This document shows, one piece after another, positions 1-7,156 of a stretch of 64,000 bases of DNA. A program made the translations under genes and the position numbers. The notes under the pieces are model-generated. The model ran no database searches and was not told where the DNA came from. It saw nothing but the letters and a program-made list of their open reading frames with translations. Position 1 is the stretch's first letter; every line of letters starts with the position of its first letter. The stretch spans positions 1 through 64,000 of the forward strand of contig CAZRMT010000003.1 of assembly GCA_964601265.1 (NCBI GenBank), read 5' to 3'. This DNA is from UBA4675 sp964601265. GTDB taxonomy: Bacteria > Bacillota > Clostridia > Christensenellales > Borkfalkiaceae.

Positions 1-2
1 CC

Positions 3-62
3 GAAGCGTTGTTCTACGAAAACCCGAAAATTATGATTTACGGGAAAAATATAAAACTCTAA
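3..62 (+). CDS. Possible C-terminal tail of an upstream gene (partial)
   Basis: Frame 3 is open from the window edge to a TAA at 60-62 and would encode 19 residues ending GKNIKL. The other two forward frames also close within about 70 bases, so the choice of frame is weak. It could equally be non-coding. No function can be given. Confidence 0.25.
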   Translation, partial: EALFYENPKIMIYGKNIKL

Positions 63-85
63 AAATATGAAAAGCTTGGGCAAAA

Positions 86-108
86 TGAAATGCACCCCAA
101 AAGTTAGA
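86..108. mobile_element. Possible terminal inverted repeat of an IS3-type insertion sequence (remnant)
   Basis: The segment contains GCACCCCAAAAGTTAG, which resembles ends I recall from IS3/IS150-group elements in Firmicutes. No transposase lies in the window and no second end is visible, so this would be one end of an element lying to the left, or a solitary remnant. The match is from memory only. Confidence 0.3.
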
Positions 109-150
109 TGCTCGTGGGGCATTACGTTAAAGGCAAATAGCGAGTTCGTT

Positions 151-178
151 AAAGGAGTCCGAAAGTTCGGGCTTCTTT
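151..178 (+). terminator. Stem-loop, probable terminator
   Basis: AAAGGAGTCCG (151-161) pairs with CGGGCTTCTTT (168-178), with two G-T wobbles and a six-base loop. It is followed by a short T-containing stretch. It would end transcription arriving from the left, before the ABC importer operon. Confidence 0.45.
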
Positions 179-188
179 CATTAATCAA

Positions 189-219
189 TTTACACATTAG
201 AAAAATTTATATATTCTAA
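189..219 (+). promoter_or_regulatory. Weak candidate promoter with an inverted repeat, upstream of the ABC importer
   Basis: TTTACA (189-194), a 17-base spacer and TATTCT (212-217) form a weak sigma-A-type promoter. An inverted repeat TTAGAA (197-202) / TTCTAA (214-219) covers the spacer and -10. A metal-responsive repressor site would make sense for a metal or cofactor importer, but the repeat does not match a classic Fur box. Confidence 0.3.
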
Positions 220-272
220 ATTATAAAGAATATCTAAAATAGGGATGCGTTGAATATTTCAAGGAGGAAGAT

Positions 273-1352
273 GTGTCAAAAATTAAAAAACTTATTTCGT
301 TCATTATTGTAAGCGCACTTGTTATAACGATTACGTTTACAGCGATTGCTTGCACTTATAATCTGTCTGTTACAGATGACACGATTACGGTTACAGATAT
401 GCTCGGCGAGAAAGTAACGGTAAAAAAGAATCCTCGAAAGGTTGCCTGTGCGTCGAGAACGACGTATGACCTTTTGATTGCGTTCGGTGTTGCAGACAGC
501 ATTGACGGCGTGTATTATTCTTTGCTTGAAAACGAATGGTCGTCCGTATTCGATTCTAAAGCGAACGAAAGGTATGCTTTATCGTATGAAGAAAGTTATG
601 AAACTTATATTTCTCGCGGAGTAGATATTGTATTTGCGCCCGAAAAATACATAGCGGACGGACTGAAAGAACACGGAATAAAAGCGTTAAACGTTAGTTT
701 ATACGGCAACCCCGATTTTAGCGAGTACGTATACTTCTTTGCCGATTTGGTTAAACAAATTTGGGATAGCGAAGAAATAGCGACAAGGGTTGATGCTTGG
801 AAAACAAAAATGCAAACGACGATTACGGGTATTCAAACGGAACTTGCAAAGCATAATGATGCGAAAAGAACGGTGTATTACGTGCGAGGCGATAAGAATA
901 AGGGAATCGGATATACGGAAAATAAAGGCTCGTTTACAGAATATGCATATAAAATTTTAGGAATGACTCCGTTAAACGATCGATTTGAATCGAATAAACC
1001 TTCTACAGAGGAGATTTGTGCACAAAATCCTGATGTGTTCGTTGTTGGTGGTATTTACCAAAAGACTTTAATCGAGGCTTTGCAAAAAGAACCTTACGTA
1101 AAGCTTGACGCAGTTAAAAACAATCAAATCTTCAACATCCCCATCGGACTTACAATGTTTGAGCAACTTTCCGTATTTTCTCCCGTTTTTCTGTGTGACC
1201 AAGCGAACAAATTGTATCCGAATTATTTTTCATACGATACAAAAAAACAAATACAAGATTTAAGTGAAGAGTTTTTCGGCATAGACTTAACCGAGGAAGA
1301 AGCACAAAATATGTTGAATGGGTTAAGTCGGGGGGGAAACGCTCTTGTATAA
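273..1352 (+). CDS. ABC transporter substrate-binding protein, iron-siderophore/cobalamin type
   Basis: 359 residues. An N-terminal hydrophobic segment ends FTAIAC, a plausible lipobox, so the mature protein is probably a lipoprotein anchored outside the membrane. The body opens with the TDMLGEKVTV and NPRKVACAS segments that start the TroA/FepB/BtuF fold (class III binding proteins for siderophores, haem or cobalamin). It would hand ligand to the permease encoded next. The start is GTG at 273, four bases after AAGGAGGA (261-268); the ATG at 271 is out of frame. The 3' end overlaps the permease gene by eight bases and carries a G7 run at 1330-1336. Substrate cannot be told from sequence; iron chelate or corrinoid are the best guesses. 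Confidence 0.85.
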   Translation: MSKIKKLISFIIVSALVITITFTAIACTYNLSVTDDTITVTDMLGEKVTVKKNPRKVACASRTTYDLLIAFGVADSIDGVYYSLLENEWSSVFDSKANERYALSYEESYETYISRGVDIVFAPEKYIADGLKEHGIKALNVSLYGNPDFSEYVYFFADLVKQIWDSEEIATRVDAWKTKMQTTITGIQTELAKHNDAKRTVYYVRGDKNKGIGYTENKGSFTEYAYKILGMTPLNDRFESNKPSTEEICAQNPDVFVVGGIYQKTLIEALQKEPYVKLDAVKNNQIFNIPIGLTMFEQLSVFSPVFLCDQANKLYPNYFSYDTKKQIQDLSEEFFGIDLTEEEAQNMLNGLSRGGNALV

Positions 1353-2355
1353 ACAAAAGAAAAGAATGAGCCTGATATATGCGGTTGCCATTGTTACCTT
1401 TTTTGTTTCTTTTATCGCCGCTTTGCTTGTCGGGCGTTATCAAATTTCCGTCGCAGACTTTTTCAGATTGTTATGTTCTAAGAACGGATATGAAATCGAA
1501 CGCAGCATTATTTTTAATTTGCGCTTACCGAGAACGATTATCGCAGCGCTTACGGGAATGGCGTTAAGTGTTTCCGGACTTTTGTATCAAGAAACTTTTC
1601 AAAACAAGTTAGTATCGCCGGATTTACTTGGAGTATCGTCGGGTGCAGGTGTTGGTGCGGCGATTGCGATAGTGTTAGGTTTATCGTCCGTATACGTGAG
1701 TTTTTTTGCTTTTGTTGTCGGTGTTTTTACGGTTGCGACAACTCTGCTTGTTGCAACTACTTTTAGGAATAAATCTTCGACGATTTTAACGTTGTCCGGA
1801 ATTATCGTCGGCGGTTGTATGAGTTCGGTCTTATCTTTCGTTAAATATTTCGCGGATGCGGAAACAACGCTTGCGAGCATAACGTTTTGGCTTATGGGGT
1901 CTTTCGAGCAATCGACAATGACGGACGTGTGCTTTTTATTCCCTATTATTGCTGTTTGTTCGGTGGTTATATTATCCATCAGTTGGCGAATTAATGTCGT
2001 TGCTTTGGGAAAAGAGGAGGCACAAACAAAGGGAATCAATTACATAGCATATCGCACACTGATTATAGGCATAGCCACATTGCTGACCGCAAGTTCTGTT
2101 GCTTTTTCGGGAACAATTAGTTGGATAGGCTTGGTCGTGCCGCACATAGTGCGTTTAGCGGTAGGGAGAAATACCAAAAAGACTATTCCTCTTTGTATGA
2201 TTTTTGGGGCGACGTTTATGATTATTGCGGATATTCTTTCGCGTGCGTTTACGGCGTCAGAAATTCCGTTGTCGGCAGTAACGGGATTTTTCGGAACAAT
2301 TATTTTTATCGTTTTGTTATTTATAAGGAGAAATACGATTCATGAAAATGATTGA
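1345..2355 (+). CDS. FecCD-family ABC transporter permease
   Basis: 336 residues, mostly hydrophobic, with the roughly ten membrane helices usual for FecCD/BtuC permeases. Family signatures include the NLRLPRTIIAALTGMALSVSG segment near the N terminus and the conserved SGTISWIGLVVPHIVRL stretch near residue 255. It forms the membrane channel for the binding protein upstream. The assigned start is TTG at 1345, overlapping the upstream gene by eight bases with the G7 run acting as ribosome site. An in-frame ATG at 1366 is an alternative that would remove seven residues. Translational coupling to the upstream gene is likely. Confidence 0.9.
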   Translation: MYKQKKRMSLIYAVAIVTFFVSFIAALLVGRYQISVADFFRLLCSKNGYEIERSIIFNLRLPRTIIAALTGMALSVSGLLYQETFQNKLVSPDLLGVSSGAGVGAAIAIVLGLSSVYVSFFAFVVGVFTVATTLLVATTFRNKSSTILTLSGIIVGGCMSSVLSFVKYFADAETTLASITFWLMGSFEQSTMTDVCFLFPIIAVCSVVILSISWRINVVALGKEEAQTKGINYIAYRTLIIGIATLLTASSVAFSGTISWIGLVVPHIVRLAVGRNTKKTIPLCMIFGATFMIIADILSRAFTASEIPLSAVTGFFGTIIFIVLLFIRRNTIHEND

Positions 2356-3124
2356 AACAAAAAACTTATCTTTTCGCTATAAAAAAACGGGGAAATATAT
2401 TATAGACAATATAGATTTTTCGTGCGAAAAAGGTACGATTAACGTTTTACTCGGTTTAAACGGTTCGGGAAAAACAACGCTAATTAAACTCCTTACGGGT
2501 CTATTGAACGGGTATCAAGGAACTATATCGTTAAACGAACGCGACTTAAAAACGTATTCGATTAAAGAAAGAGCAAAAGTAATATCGTATGTGGCTCAAC
2601 GAACGACCGTTGCCGATGATTTTTCGGTAGAAGAATATTTATCGTTCGGAAATGTTAATAAAATGCGCTTTTACGAGTCACCGACGGAAGAGGATATAAA
2701 ACGCATTAAAGATATGGCACGGCGTTTTGGAGTCTACGAATTGTTAAATTCTAAACTTGTAGAAATTAGCGGCGGAGAACGGCAAGTCGTTGCGATTTGC
2801 GGAGCAATCATACAAGACTCGGACGTAATCGTTTTGGACGAGCCTACGTCCGCACTCGATATGAAAAATCAAAATAAAATATTGTCTTTTATCAAAGAGA
2901 TTGCAGAGAATGAGAGTAAAACGTTTATTCTTTCCTCGCATAATCCCAATCACGCGTTATATCTTAATGCTAACGTGTTTCTTTTGCAAAACGGAAATAT
3001 TGTAGAACATGGAAAAGCGGCAGATATTATTTCCGTCGAAAAACTAAAAAACATTTATGGAAAAGAAATTGTATATAGCAAAGATTTGAATTATAATGAA
3101 GTAAGTTTTTGCAATAAATTATAA
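2342..3124 (+). CDS. ABC transporter ATP-binding protein, FecE/BtuD type
   Basis: 260 residues. It has a Walker A motif GLNGSGKTT near residue 39, the signature ISGGERQ near 143, Walker B VIVLDEPTSALD near 163 and the switch histidine in SSHNPNH. It energises import through the FecCD permease. ATG 2342 overlaps the permease end by 14 bases and follows AGGAG at 2326-2330; a second in-frame ATG at 2348 is possible. It is the last gene of the three-gene operon and is followed by a strong stem-loop. Confidence 0.92.
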   Translation: MKMIETKNLSFRYKKTGKYIIDNIDFSCEKGTINVLLGLNGSGKTTLIKLLTGLLNGYQGTISLNERDLKTYSIKERAKVISYVAQRTTVADDFSVEEYLSFGNVNKMRFYESPTEEDIKRIKDMARRFGVYELLNSKLVEISGGERQVVAICGAIIQDSDVIVLDEPTSALDMKNQNKILSFIKEIAENESKTFILSSHNPNHALYLNANVFLLQNGNIVEHGKAADIISVEKLKNIYGKEIVYSKDLNYNEVSFCNKL

Positions 3125-3233
3125 ATGATTTAACGTCGTCATGAATATTTGAATTATCGTGACAAATGGCGAAATTGTAAATTTTGTGACGCTCTTTGAG
3201 AAATATTGTTATTACAACTTAATAAATTCGAAT

Positions 3234-3290
3234 AAAAATCCGTGAGAAGAAAGAATGCATTAACGTGCGTTACGACTTACACGGATTTTT
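3234..3290 (+). terminator. Terminator of the ABC importer operon
   Basis: An 11-bp perfect stem, AAAAATCCGTG (3234-3244) with CACGGATTTTT (3280-3290), encloses a small inner hairpin around TAACGTGCGTTA and runs into a T-rich tail. Confidence 0.65.
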
Positions 3291-3409
3291 TGTTTTCTAA
3301 AAAAATTTTTGAAAATTTTATAAACAGACCGCCACGTTTTACCTAAAAATCCTCCTTTTAAGTTAAGGTATTTGAAACGAAATATTTTCGTTATTATAAC
3401 GGAGTAGTT

Positions 3410-4121
3410 TAGGCGAGCACAAGTCCGAAAAATCAACTTTTACGCATTTATCGAAGATTTACCCGAAGAGGACGAAACGAAGAGCCACAAGCATTTATTT
3501 GTAGCACCGTCGAGGGAATACGCATACTATGTTTACCATAATTCATTACGTCGTGCGTACTGTTTAGGACTTATAACGGATAATATAGCGGACAAGCTTT
3601 TTTTGGTTAGGCATCGACAGAAGAGAGGGCAAGCATTAATCCACGAGGAGCAAGAGGGTTTTATATAAGCTATAAAGGGCACTTGCTACGAAAACGCTTT
3701 TTTGTTTTTACTGCATAGCGGAATAAGACGGACGGAGCTAGTAACGATAAAATTTGACGATATACACGAAAAGGACTTGCTAATAAAGATAAGAGGGACG
3801 AAAACGGACGAAAGCGAGCGTTTTATCCCGTTAACGAGTAAATTATCGGAGATAATCGAAAAACAGCGAGAAGGGGTAAAAGACGGGCTAATATTCCCGT
3901 ATTACCCCGATACACTAACCCACCATTTTAAAAGGTACTGTAAAAACCATAAGTTGCACGATTTACGGCATACTTATATTACCCGTTGTGCGGAGAGCGG
4001 TATAAATATAAACGTAACGCAGGCGTTAGTAGGGCATAAAACCTTAAATACCACGCTGGCGATATATACTCATATTTCGGCGAAATTCATTCAAGCTGAA
4101 ATCACAAAATTAAAAATATAA
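3410..4121 (+). pseudogene. Relic of a sister integrative element: rep fragment fused by deletion to a stop-interrupted integrase
   Basis: Bases from about 3421 match the rep gene at about 6592-6690 (coding for ...FYAFIEDLPEEDE...SHKHLFV). They then jump, near 3510-3523, to sequence matching 7355 onward in the integrase gene, so about 670 bp are missing relative to the intact element. The jump is at a short shared sequence around GTC-AGG-AATACG and happens to keep one reading frame until TAA at 3665-3667. The following integrase part (3702-4121, 139 residues) gives the same protein as 7546-7965 and keeps all catalytic residues. Bases from about 3600 to 4224 look identical to 7444-8068. There is no start codon for the fused part. 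A dead remnant, except that the C-terminal open frame might be expressed. Confidence 0.75.
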
Positions 4122-4136
4122 CACACTAAAAACAGT

Positions 4137-4170
4137 AAAAGACGATAGCAAAAACTACCGTCTTTTTTTT
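4137..4170 (+). terminator. Integrase terminator, copy 1
   Basis: AAAAGACGATAG pairs with CTACCGTCTTTT with one A-C mismatch, followed by T8. The same hairpin occurs at 7981-8014 behind the other integrase copy. Confidence 0.7.
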
Positions 4171-4224
4171 GGTGCCGAAGGCGGGACTTGAACCCGCACG
4201 TTGTCGCCAACAATGGATTTTGAG
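4170..4224. repeat. Attachment-site duplicate: 3' half of tRNA-Leu(CAA)
   Basis: These 55 bases are identical to 8014-8068, which are the 3' part of the intact tRNA-Leu gene from the anticodon loop to CCA. To the right the copies diverge at once (GGCGGA here, TCCATC at the tRNA). This is the pattern left by a tyrosine recombinase integrating into a tRNA gene, with the anticodon loop as the crossover region. It is the left boundary of the element at 4225-8013 and also the right boundary of the relic to its left. Confidence 0.85.
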
Positions 4225-4553
4225 GGCGGAAAGAGCGAGAGAAAAGCATATCTTCTCTTAATGGCACCGTAACGGACAGACAAAACAACGTTGTTTGTAA
4301 TTGTCGATAGTGGCAAGAAACTTTAAGGCGTTATAAGGCGGACTAAATAACGGCAAAATTAGAGTTGTAGGCAAAACTACCACTACGGATAATCGAGCAA
4401 AAAAAAGCTATATAATAGCTTAAAACCTTATTTGGGCATAATAAAAAAAATAAAAAATGAACGGCAAAAACCGTCAGCGGTCTAGCGAGGTTGTTGTCGT
4501 TTATTTTTTTGTCCTTATGTCAGAGCTATTTGCTTTTTGTCGGTCGGTAGGTT

Positions 4554-4613
4554 GCAACACCTTGTACCCACGCACGCGCACGCGTGCGTGGCTCGTATAG
4601 TACAAGGTGTTGC
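4554..4613. other. Large compound hairpin, candidate replication origin
   Basis: Outer arms GCAACACCTTGTAC (4554-4567) and GTACAAGGTGTTGC (4600-4613) are perfectly complementary over 14 bp. Inside sits a GC-rich 11-bp perfect stem, CCACGCACGCG (4568-4578) with CGCGTGCGTGG (4581-4591). Between inner and outer stems lies an unpaired eight-base bulge CTCGTATA (4592-4599). Extruded hairpins with a nick site are known for rolling-circle double-strand origins, and the element encodes a HUH-like Rep. No nick site is identified, so origin function is inference. Confidence 0.5.
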
Positions 4614-4630
4614 GTAATACTCTCAAAGTG

Positions 4631-4654
4631 TTTTTTGCATTCGAGTGCAAAAAA
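4631..4654. terminator. Bidirectional terminator-like hairpin
   Basis: TTTTTTGCA (4631-4639) pairs with TGCAAAAAA (4646-4654). The T and A runs flank a short core, so it could act on both strands. It lies just past the end of the minus-strand XRE gene and may end its transcript. Confidence 0.45.
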
Positions 4655-4730
4655 AATCACGTCGGTAAAAGTTGTCTTTTTTAATGGAAAATGTCCGCTT
4701 GAAAAAGCGGTTTTGCTCTCTGCAAGAGTT

Positions 4731-4931
4731 TTAAAAATTACGCCCGATTAGTTCGTCAAGGCTTATTCCGTAATAATCGGCTAGTTTTACGCAGAAGTCT
4801 ATATTGGGTAAAACCTTTCCGTTTTCCCATCTACTTAAATTTGAGTTTGTTATTCCCGTGTCTTTTTCAACTTGTAAAAGTGTTTTTTTGTGAAGTAGTC
4901 TTGTTTCTTTTAGGCTTTTTCCGTAGTCCAT
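4731..4931 (-). CDS. XRE/Cro-type helix-turn-helix repressor
   Basis: 66 residues, essentially one HTH_3 domain. The pattern LKETRLLHKKTLLQVEKDTGITNSNLSRWENGKVLPNI includes the recognition helix TNSNLSRWENG, and the segment YYGISLDELIG closes the domain. Small stand-alone proteins of this kind are element repressors. It is divergent from the element's other genes, and three 15-16-bp palindromic sites lie between, so it probably represses the rightward promoter and perhaps itself. Confidence 0.9.
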   Translation of the reverse strand: MDYGKSLKETRLLHKKTLLQVEKDTGITNSNLSRWENGKVLPNIDFCVKLADYYGISLDELIGRNF

Positions 4932-4954
4932 TTTTTCACCTCTAAAAAATTATA

Positions 4955-5029
4955 TTGCAAAAATGTAGAATTTACTTGACATCTGCAAAAATGCAGAGTA
5001 ATATATATAATAATCTGCAAATATGTAGA
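4955..5029 (+). promoter_or_regulatory. Rightward element promoter with three repressor operators
   Basis: Promoter TTGACA (4976-4981), 17-base spacer, TAATAT (4999-5004). Three related palindromes of the form TCTGCA-NNNN-TGYAGA occur: TTGCAAAAATGTAGA (4955-4969), TCTGCAAAAATGCAGA (4982-4997) and TCTGCAAATATGTAGA (5014-5029). The central, perfect copy fills the spacer between -35 and -10, so a bound repressor would block RNA polymerase. The spacing between copies is about 27 to 32 bases. The adjacent XRE protein is the natural ligand. Confidence 0.75.
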
Positions 5030-5061
5030 AAATAAACATTAAAAATAGGAGAGTAACCACA

Positions 5062-5280
5062 ATGGCAAACAATGGAACGAAAAAGGGCGAAAAGCTTTTT
5101 TTGTGTGATTTAGTTGACGGTAAATGCTGTGTGTCGTCCGTGTCTGTGTCGGACAACGCTTTTAGCAAGTCGGTTTTTCGGAAACACACAGCAAAAGAGT
5201 TTACAAAACATTTGACCGAAAAGAATATAACCGAGAGAGCGTTAAAACATTTCGAAGAGACGAGGTGTAAGTATGAATAA
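5062..5280 (+). CDS. Small element protein, unknown function
   Basis: 72 residues, lysine-rich, with no recognised domain. ATG 5062 follows AGGAG, and the gene is the first behind the operator-controlled promoter. First position in such elements is often taken by a regulator or excision factor, but no helix-turn-helix is obvious. The end overlaps the next gene by eight bases. Confidence 0.7.
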   Translation: MANNGTKKGEKLFLCDLVDGKCCVSSVSVSDNAFSKSVFRKHTAKEFTKHLTEKNITERALKHFEETRCKYE

Positions 5281-5860
5281 TATAAACGCTTATGGTTGGA
5301 TATATACCCCCGAAGAGGTAGAAGAGATTAAAAAAAGCAACGTAGAAGCAATGACTAGTTTTTATTATAACAATTATAACCACATTTTAAGTATTTGTAA
5401 AGGGTGCTTGTTTAAGCGTAAATGTATTTATGGGCAAGGCAATATTGTTGAACTTGACGATTTATTAAATCAGGTTTTTATAGACTTACCTTGTTACGAC
5501 TTTACCCGTTTATATCGTGAGATTTTAAAAACTTGTTACGGTATTTGTTATGGCGGGTATAGAGGTTATAAAAACGGTTCTATATTAACGGTTAGCCTTG
5601 ATACGGTTATATCGAAACCGAAAGAAAAGATTTTAACTATTGCGGATATGTTAGAGGATAAAACGGATTACTTTAATTTATCGGAAGAATTAGCGGAGCG
5701 AGAGGAAAAAGACAAAAGGTTATTTGCTTTTTTAGATAACCACATAAAAGACGAAAAGCACCGAAACGAGGTTTTTTGCGTGGCTTTTACTGATATACCA
5801 TTAAAGGAGATTAAGGGCAATGAATACGAATTTTACAAAAGATTGTATGAAAGAGGTTGA
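5273..5860 (+). CDS. Element protein, unknown, faintly sigma-factor-like
   Basis: 195 residues, rich in aromatic residues and cysteine (FKRKCIYGQG). The part EAMTSFYYNNYNHILSICKG...VELDDLLNQVFIDL has the rhythm of a sigma-70 region 2 helix bundle. The C-terminal stretch (KDEKHRNEVFCVAFTDIPLKEIKG) could be a region-4-like helix pair. This is weak resemblance only. It overlaps both neighbours, so the three small genes are translated as a unit. Confidence 0.65.
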   Translation: MNNINAYGWIYTPEEVEEIKKSNVEAMTSFYYNNYNHILSICKGCLFKRKCIYGQGNIVELDDLLNQVFIDLPCYDFTRLYREILKTCYGICYGGYRGYKNGSILTVSLDTVISKPKEKILTIADMLEDKTDYFNLSEELAEREEKDKRLFAFLDNHIKDEKHRNEVFCVAFTDIPLKEIKGNEYEFYKRLYERG

Positions 5861-6293
5861 CAAGAACATAGGCGAATTTTTGGAGCTTATGGAATTGTCG
5901 GGGGTTGACGTAAAGGCTTTTTCGCCTGCTGATACTAGACATCAACGGCGTTTAAAATATAGTCGAGATTATGCCAATAAACACAGAGAAGAGATACGGC
6001 GAAAACGAAGAGAGCATTACGCCGAACATAGAGAAGAAGAACTTGCCAAGCAGAAGAAATGGCGTACCGAACATAAAGAAGAGGAATTTGCCAAACAAAA
6101 AAGATACCGTGTTAAACATAGAGAAGAGATACGGCGAAAACGAAGAGAGCGTTATGTTGAGCATTGGGAAGAAGAAAAACGGAAGAATAGGGACTACTAT
6201 ATTAAACATAGAGAAGAGATTAACCGCAAAAAAAGAGAGAGAAGAAAGGCAAAAAAAGAGTTAAAAGCCGTTACCACGAATAACGGCAATTAA
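5820..6293 (+). CDS. Charged protein with six tandem 15-residue repeats
   Basis: 157 residues. After a 50-residue N-terminal part come six tandem 15-residue units of the form YxxxHREEIxRKRRE, then a basic tail (RKKRERRKAKKE). The repeats are Arg, Lys and Glu rich and would form a long charged helix. Similar repeats of aromatic plus KEK/REE are common in phage and element proteins, often near DNA-binding domains. At DNA level, a stretch at 5986 recurs at 6121, that is three units of 45 bp. ATG 5820 follows AAGGAG. Function unknown; nucleic-acid binding is likely from charge. Confidence 0.7.
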   Translation: MNTNFTKDCMKEVDKNIGEFLELMELSGVDVKAFSPADTRHQRRLKYSRDYANKHREEIRRKRREHYAEHREEELAKQKKWRTEHKEEEFAKQKRYRVKHREEIRRKRRERYVEHWEEEKRKNRDYYIKHREEINRKKRERRKAKKELKAVTTNNGN

Positions 6294-6351
6294 ATTGAAA
6301 TAATTGTATATACAAAAAAGACAAAAAACCGCATAAAAAGGGGTGTAAATT

Positions 6352-6525
6352 ATGTGTAAAAAAAAGGATAAAAACTTTATAATGCGAGTAAATAGCGAAG
6401 ATTTTGAGCTATTAAAAGTTATCACAAGTAAAAACGGGTTGAGCGTGTCGGAATTTTTACGGCTTTTAATTGAAAGTACTATTGTCGATTACAAGAAAAA
6501 AGGAGCGGGGAAAAATGAGAACTAG
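6352..6525 (+). CDS. Ribbon-helix-helix-type small protein
   Basis: 57 residues. The pattern NFIMRVNSEDFELLKVITSKNGLSVSEFLRLLIE has the strand followed by two helices of the CopG/Arc fold: a short strand (FIMRV), helix A (EDFELLKVITSKN), a turn with GLSVSEF and helix B. ATG 6352 follows GGGGTG. It overlaps the start of rep by 11 bases (TAG at 6523-6525). CopG-type proteins control plasmid copy number by repressing rep, which fits the position just upstream of rep. Confidence 0.7.
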   Translation: MCKKKDKNFIMRVNSEDFELLKVITSKNGLSVSEFLRLLIESTIVDYKKKGAGKNEN

Positions 6526-7156
6526 CAAACCGTTTGCAACGATTAGTTATAACACGAAAGACTTTTTAATAAAACGGCTTAACGAACTCATACAAGCCCG
6601 AAAAATAGACTTTTACGCTTTTATCGAACATTTACCCGAAGAGGACGAAACGAAAAGCCACAAGCATTTATTTGTAGTGCCGTCTAGGCAATACGATACC
6701 TTTACTTTTTGCGACGAGTTAAAGGAGATTGACAAAAACAATTTGAGCGGTAAGCCGTTAGGCTGTATTGCTTGTAGGTCGTCAAAGTTTGGCGATTGGT
6801 ACTTATACGGGTTACACGATATAGGCTATCTGGCAACGAAAGGACAGACGAGAAAATACTATTACACGAAAGCTGAGTTTATTGTTAGCGAGGAAGACTA
6901 CTTTAACGAGCAGATACACTTAATAGACTTTTCAAAGTTAAACAGAGTAGAAACGCTTATAACTGCGGTAAGGCGTGGCGAAAGTTTTGATACTTTAATT
7001 AAGCGTGGACAAGTACCCGTTCAACTTATTAATCAATACGAGAAAATGTTTTATATCCTTGCTAGCGGAACGGGAACGGAGAGGAACGGCAAAGACGGAC
7101 ACGAGAGCGTAGACAGAGAAACGGGCGAAATATTGACGGGTAAACGGCAATGTTAA
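6515..7156 (+). CDS. Rolling-circle replication initiator-like protein (HUH family candidate)
   Basis: 213 residues from ATG 6515, chosen because AAGGAGCGGGG lies directly upstream; longer in-frame starts lack a ribosome site. The N terminus SKPFATISYN, then FIEHLPEEDETKSHKHLFVVPS (H49-K-H51), matches the metal-binding HxH motif of HUH endonucleases. A later GYLATKGQTRKYYY gives a possible catalytic YxxxK (Y105, K109). The middle residue of the HxH is lysine rather than hydrophobic. Rep proteins nick the origin and start rolling-circle replication. It overlaps the integrase start by seven bases. A fragment of the same gene lies in the relic at about 3421-3515. Confidence 0.65.
   Translation: MRTSKPFATISYNTKDFLIKRLNELIQARKIDFYAFIEHLPEEDETKSHKHLFVVPSRQYDTFTFCDELKEIDKNNLSGKPLGCIACRSSKFGDWYLYGLHDIGYLATKGQTRKYYYTKAEFIVSEEDYFNEQIHLIDFSKLNRVETLITAVRRGESFDTLIKRGQVPVQLINQYEKMFYILASGTGTERNGKDGHESVDRETGEILTGKRQC

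Larger units (their letters stand above)
4225..4730. other. Non-coding left arm of the mini-element
   Basis: About 500 bases with no convincing gene. It holds a short palindrome (AAACAACGTTGTTT, 4283-4296), the large compound hairpin at 4554-4613 and the A/T-flanked hairpin at 4631-4654. The position next to the element end and the hairpins suit a replication origin or recombination-accessory region. Confidence 0.5.

Noticed and set aside
4188..4225. Second complete tRNA-Leu gene at the left att site
   Set aside because: Only the 3' half is present; the 5' half with D-arm and acceptor strand is missing, so it is an att remnant.
5820..6293. CRISPR-like or tandem DNA repeat array
   Set aside because: The 45-bp periodicity encodes 15-residue protein repeats and the DNA units are only partly conserved; there are no spacers or cas genes.
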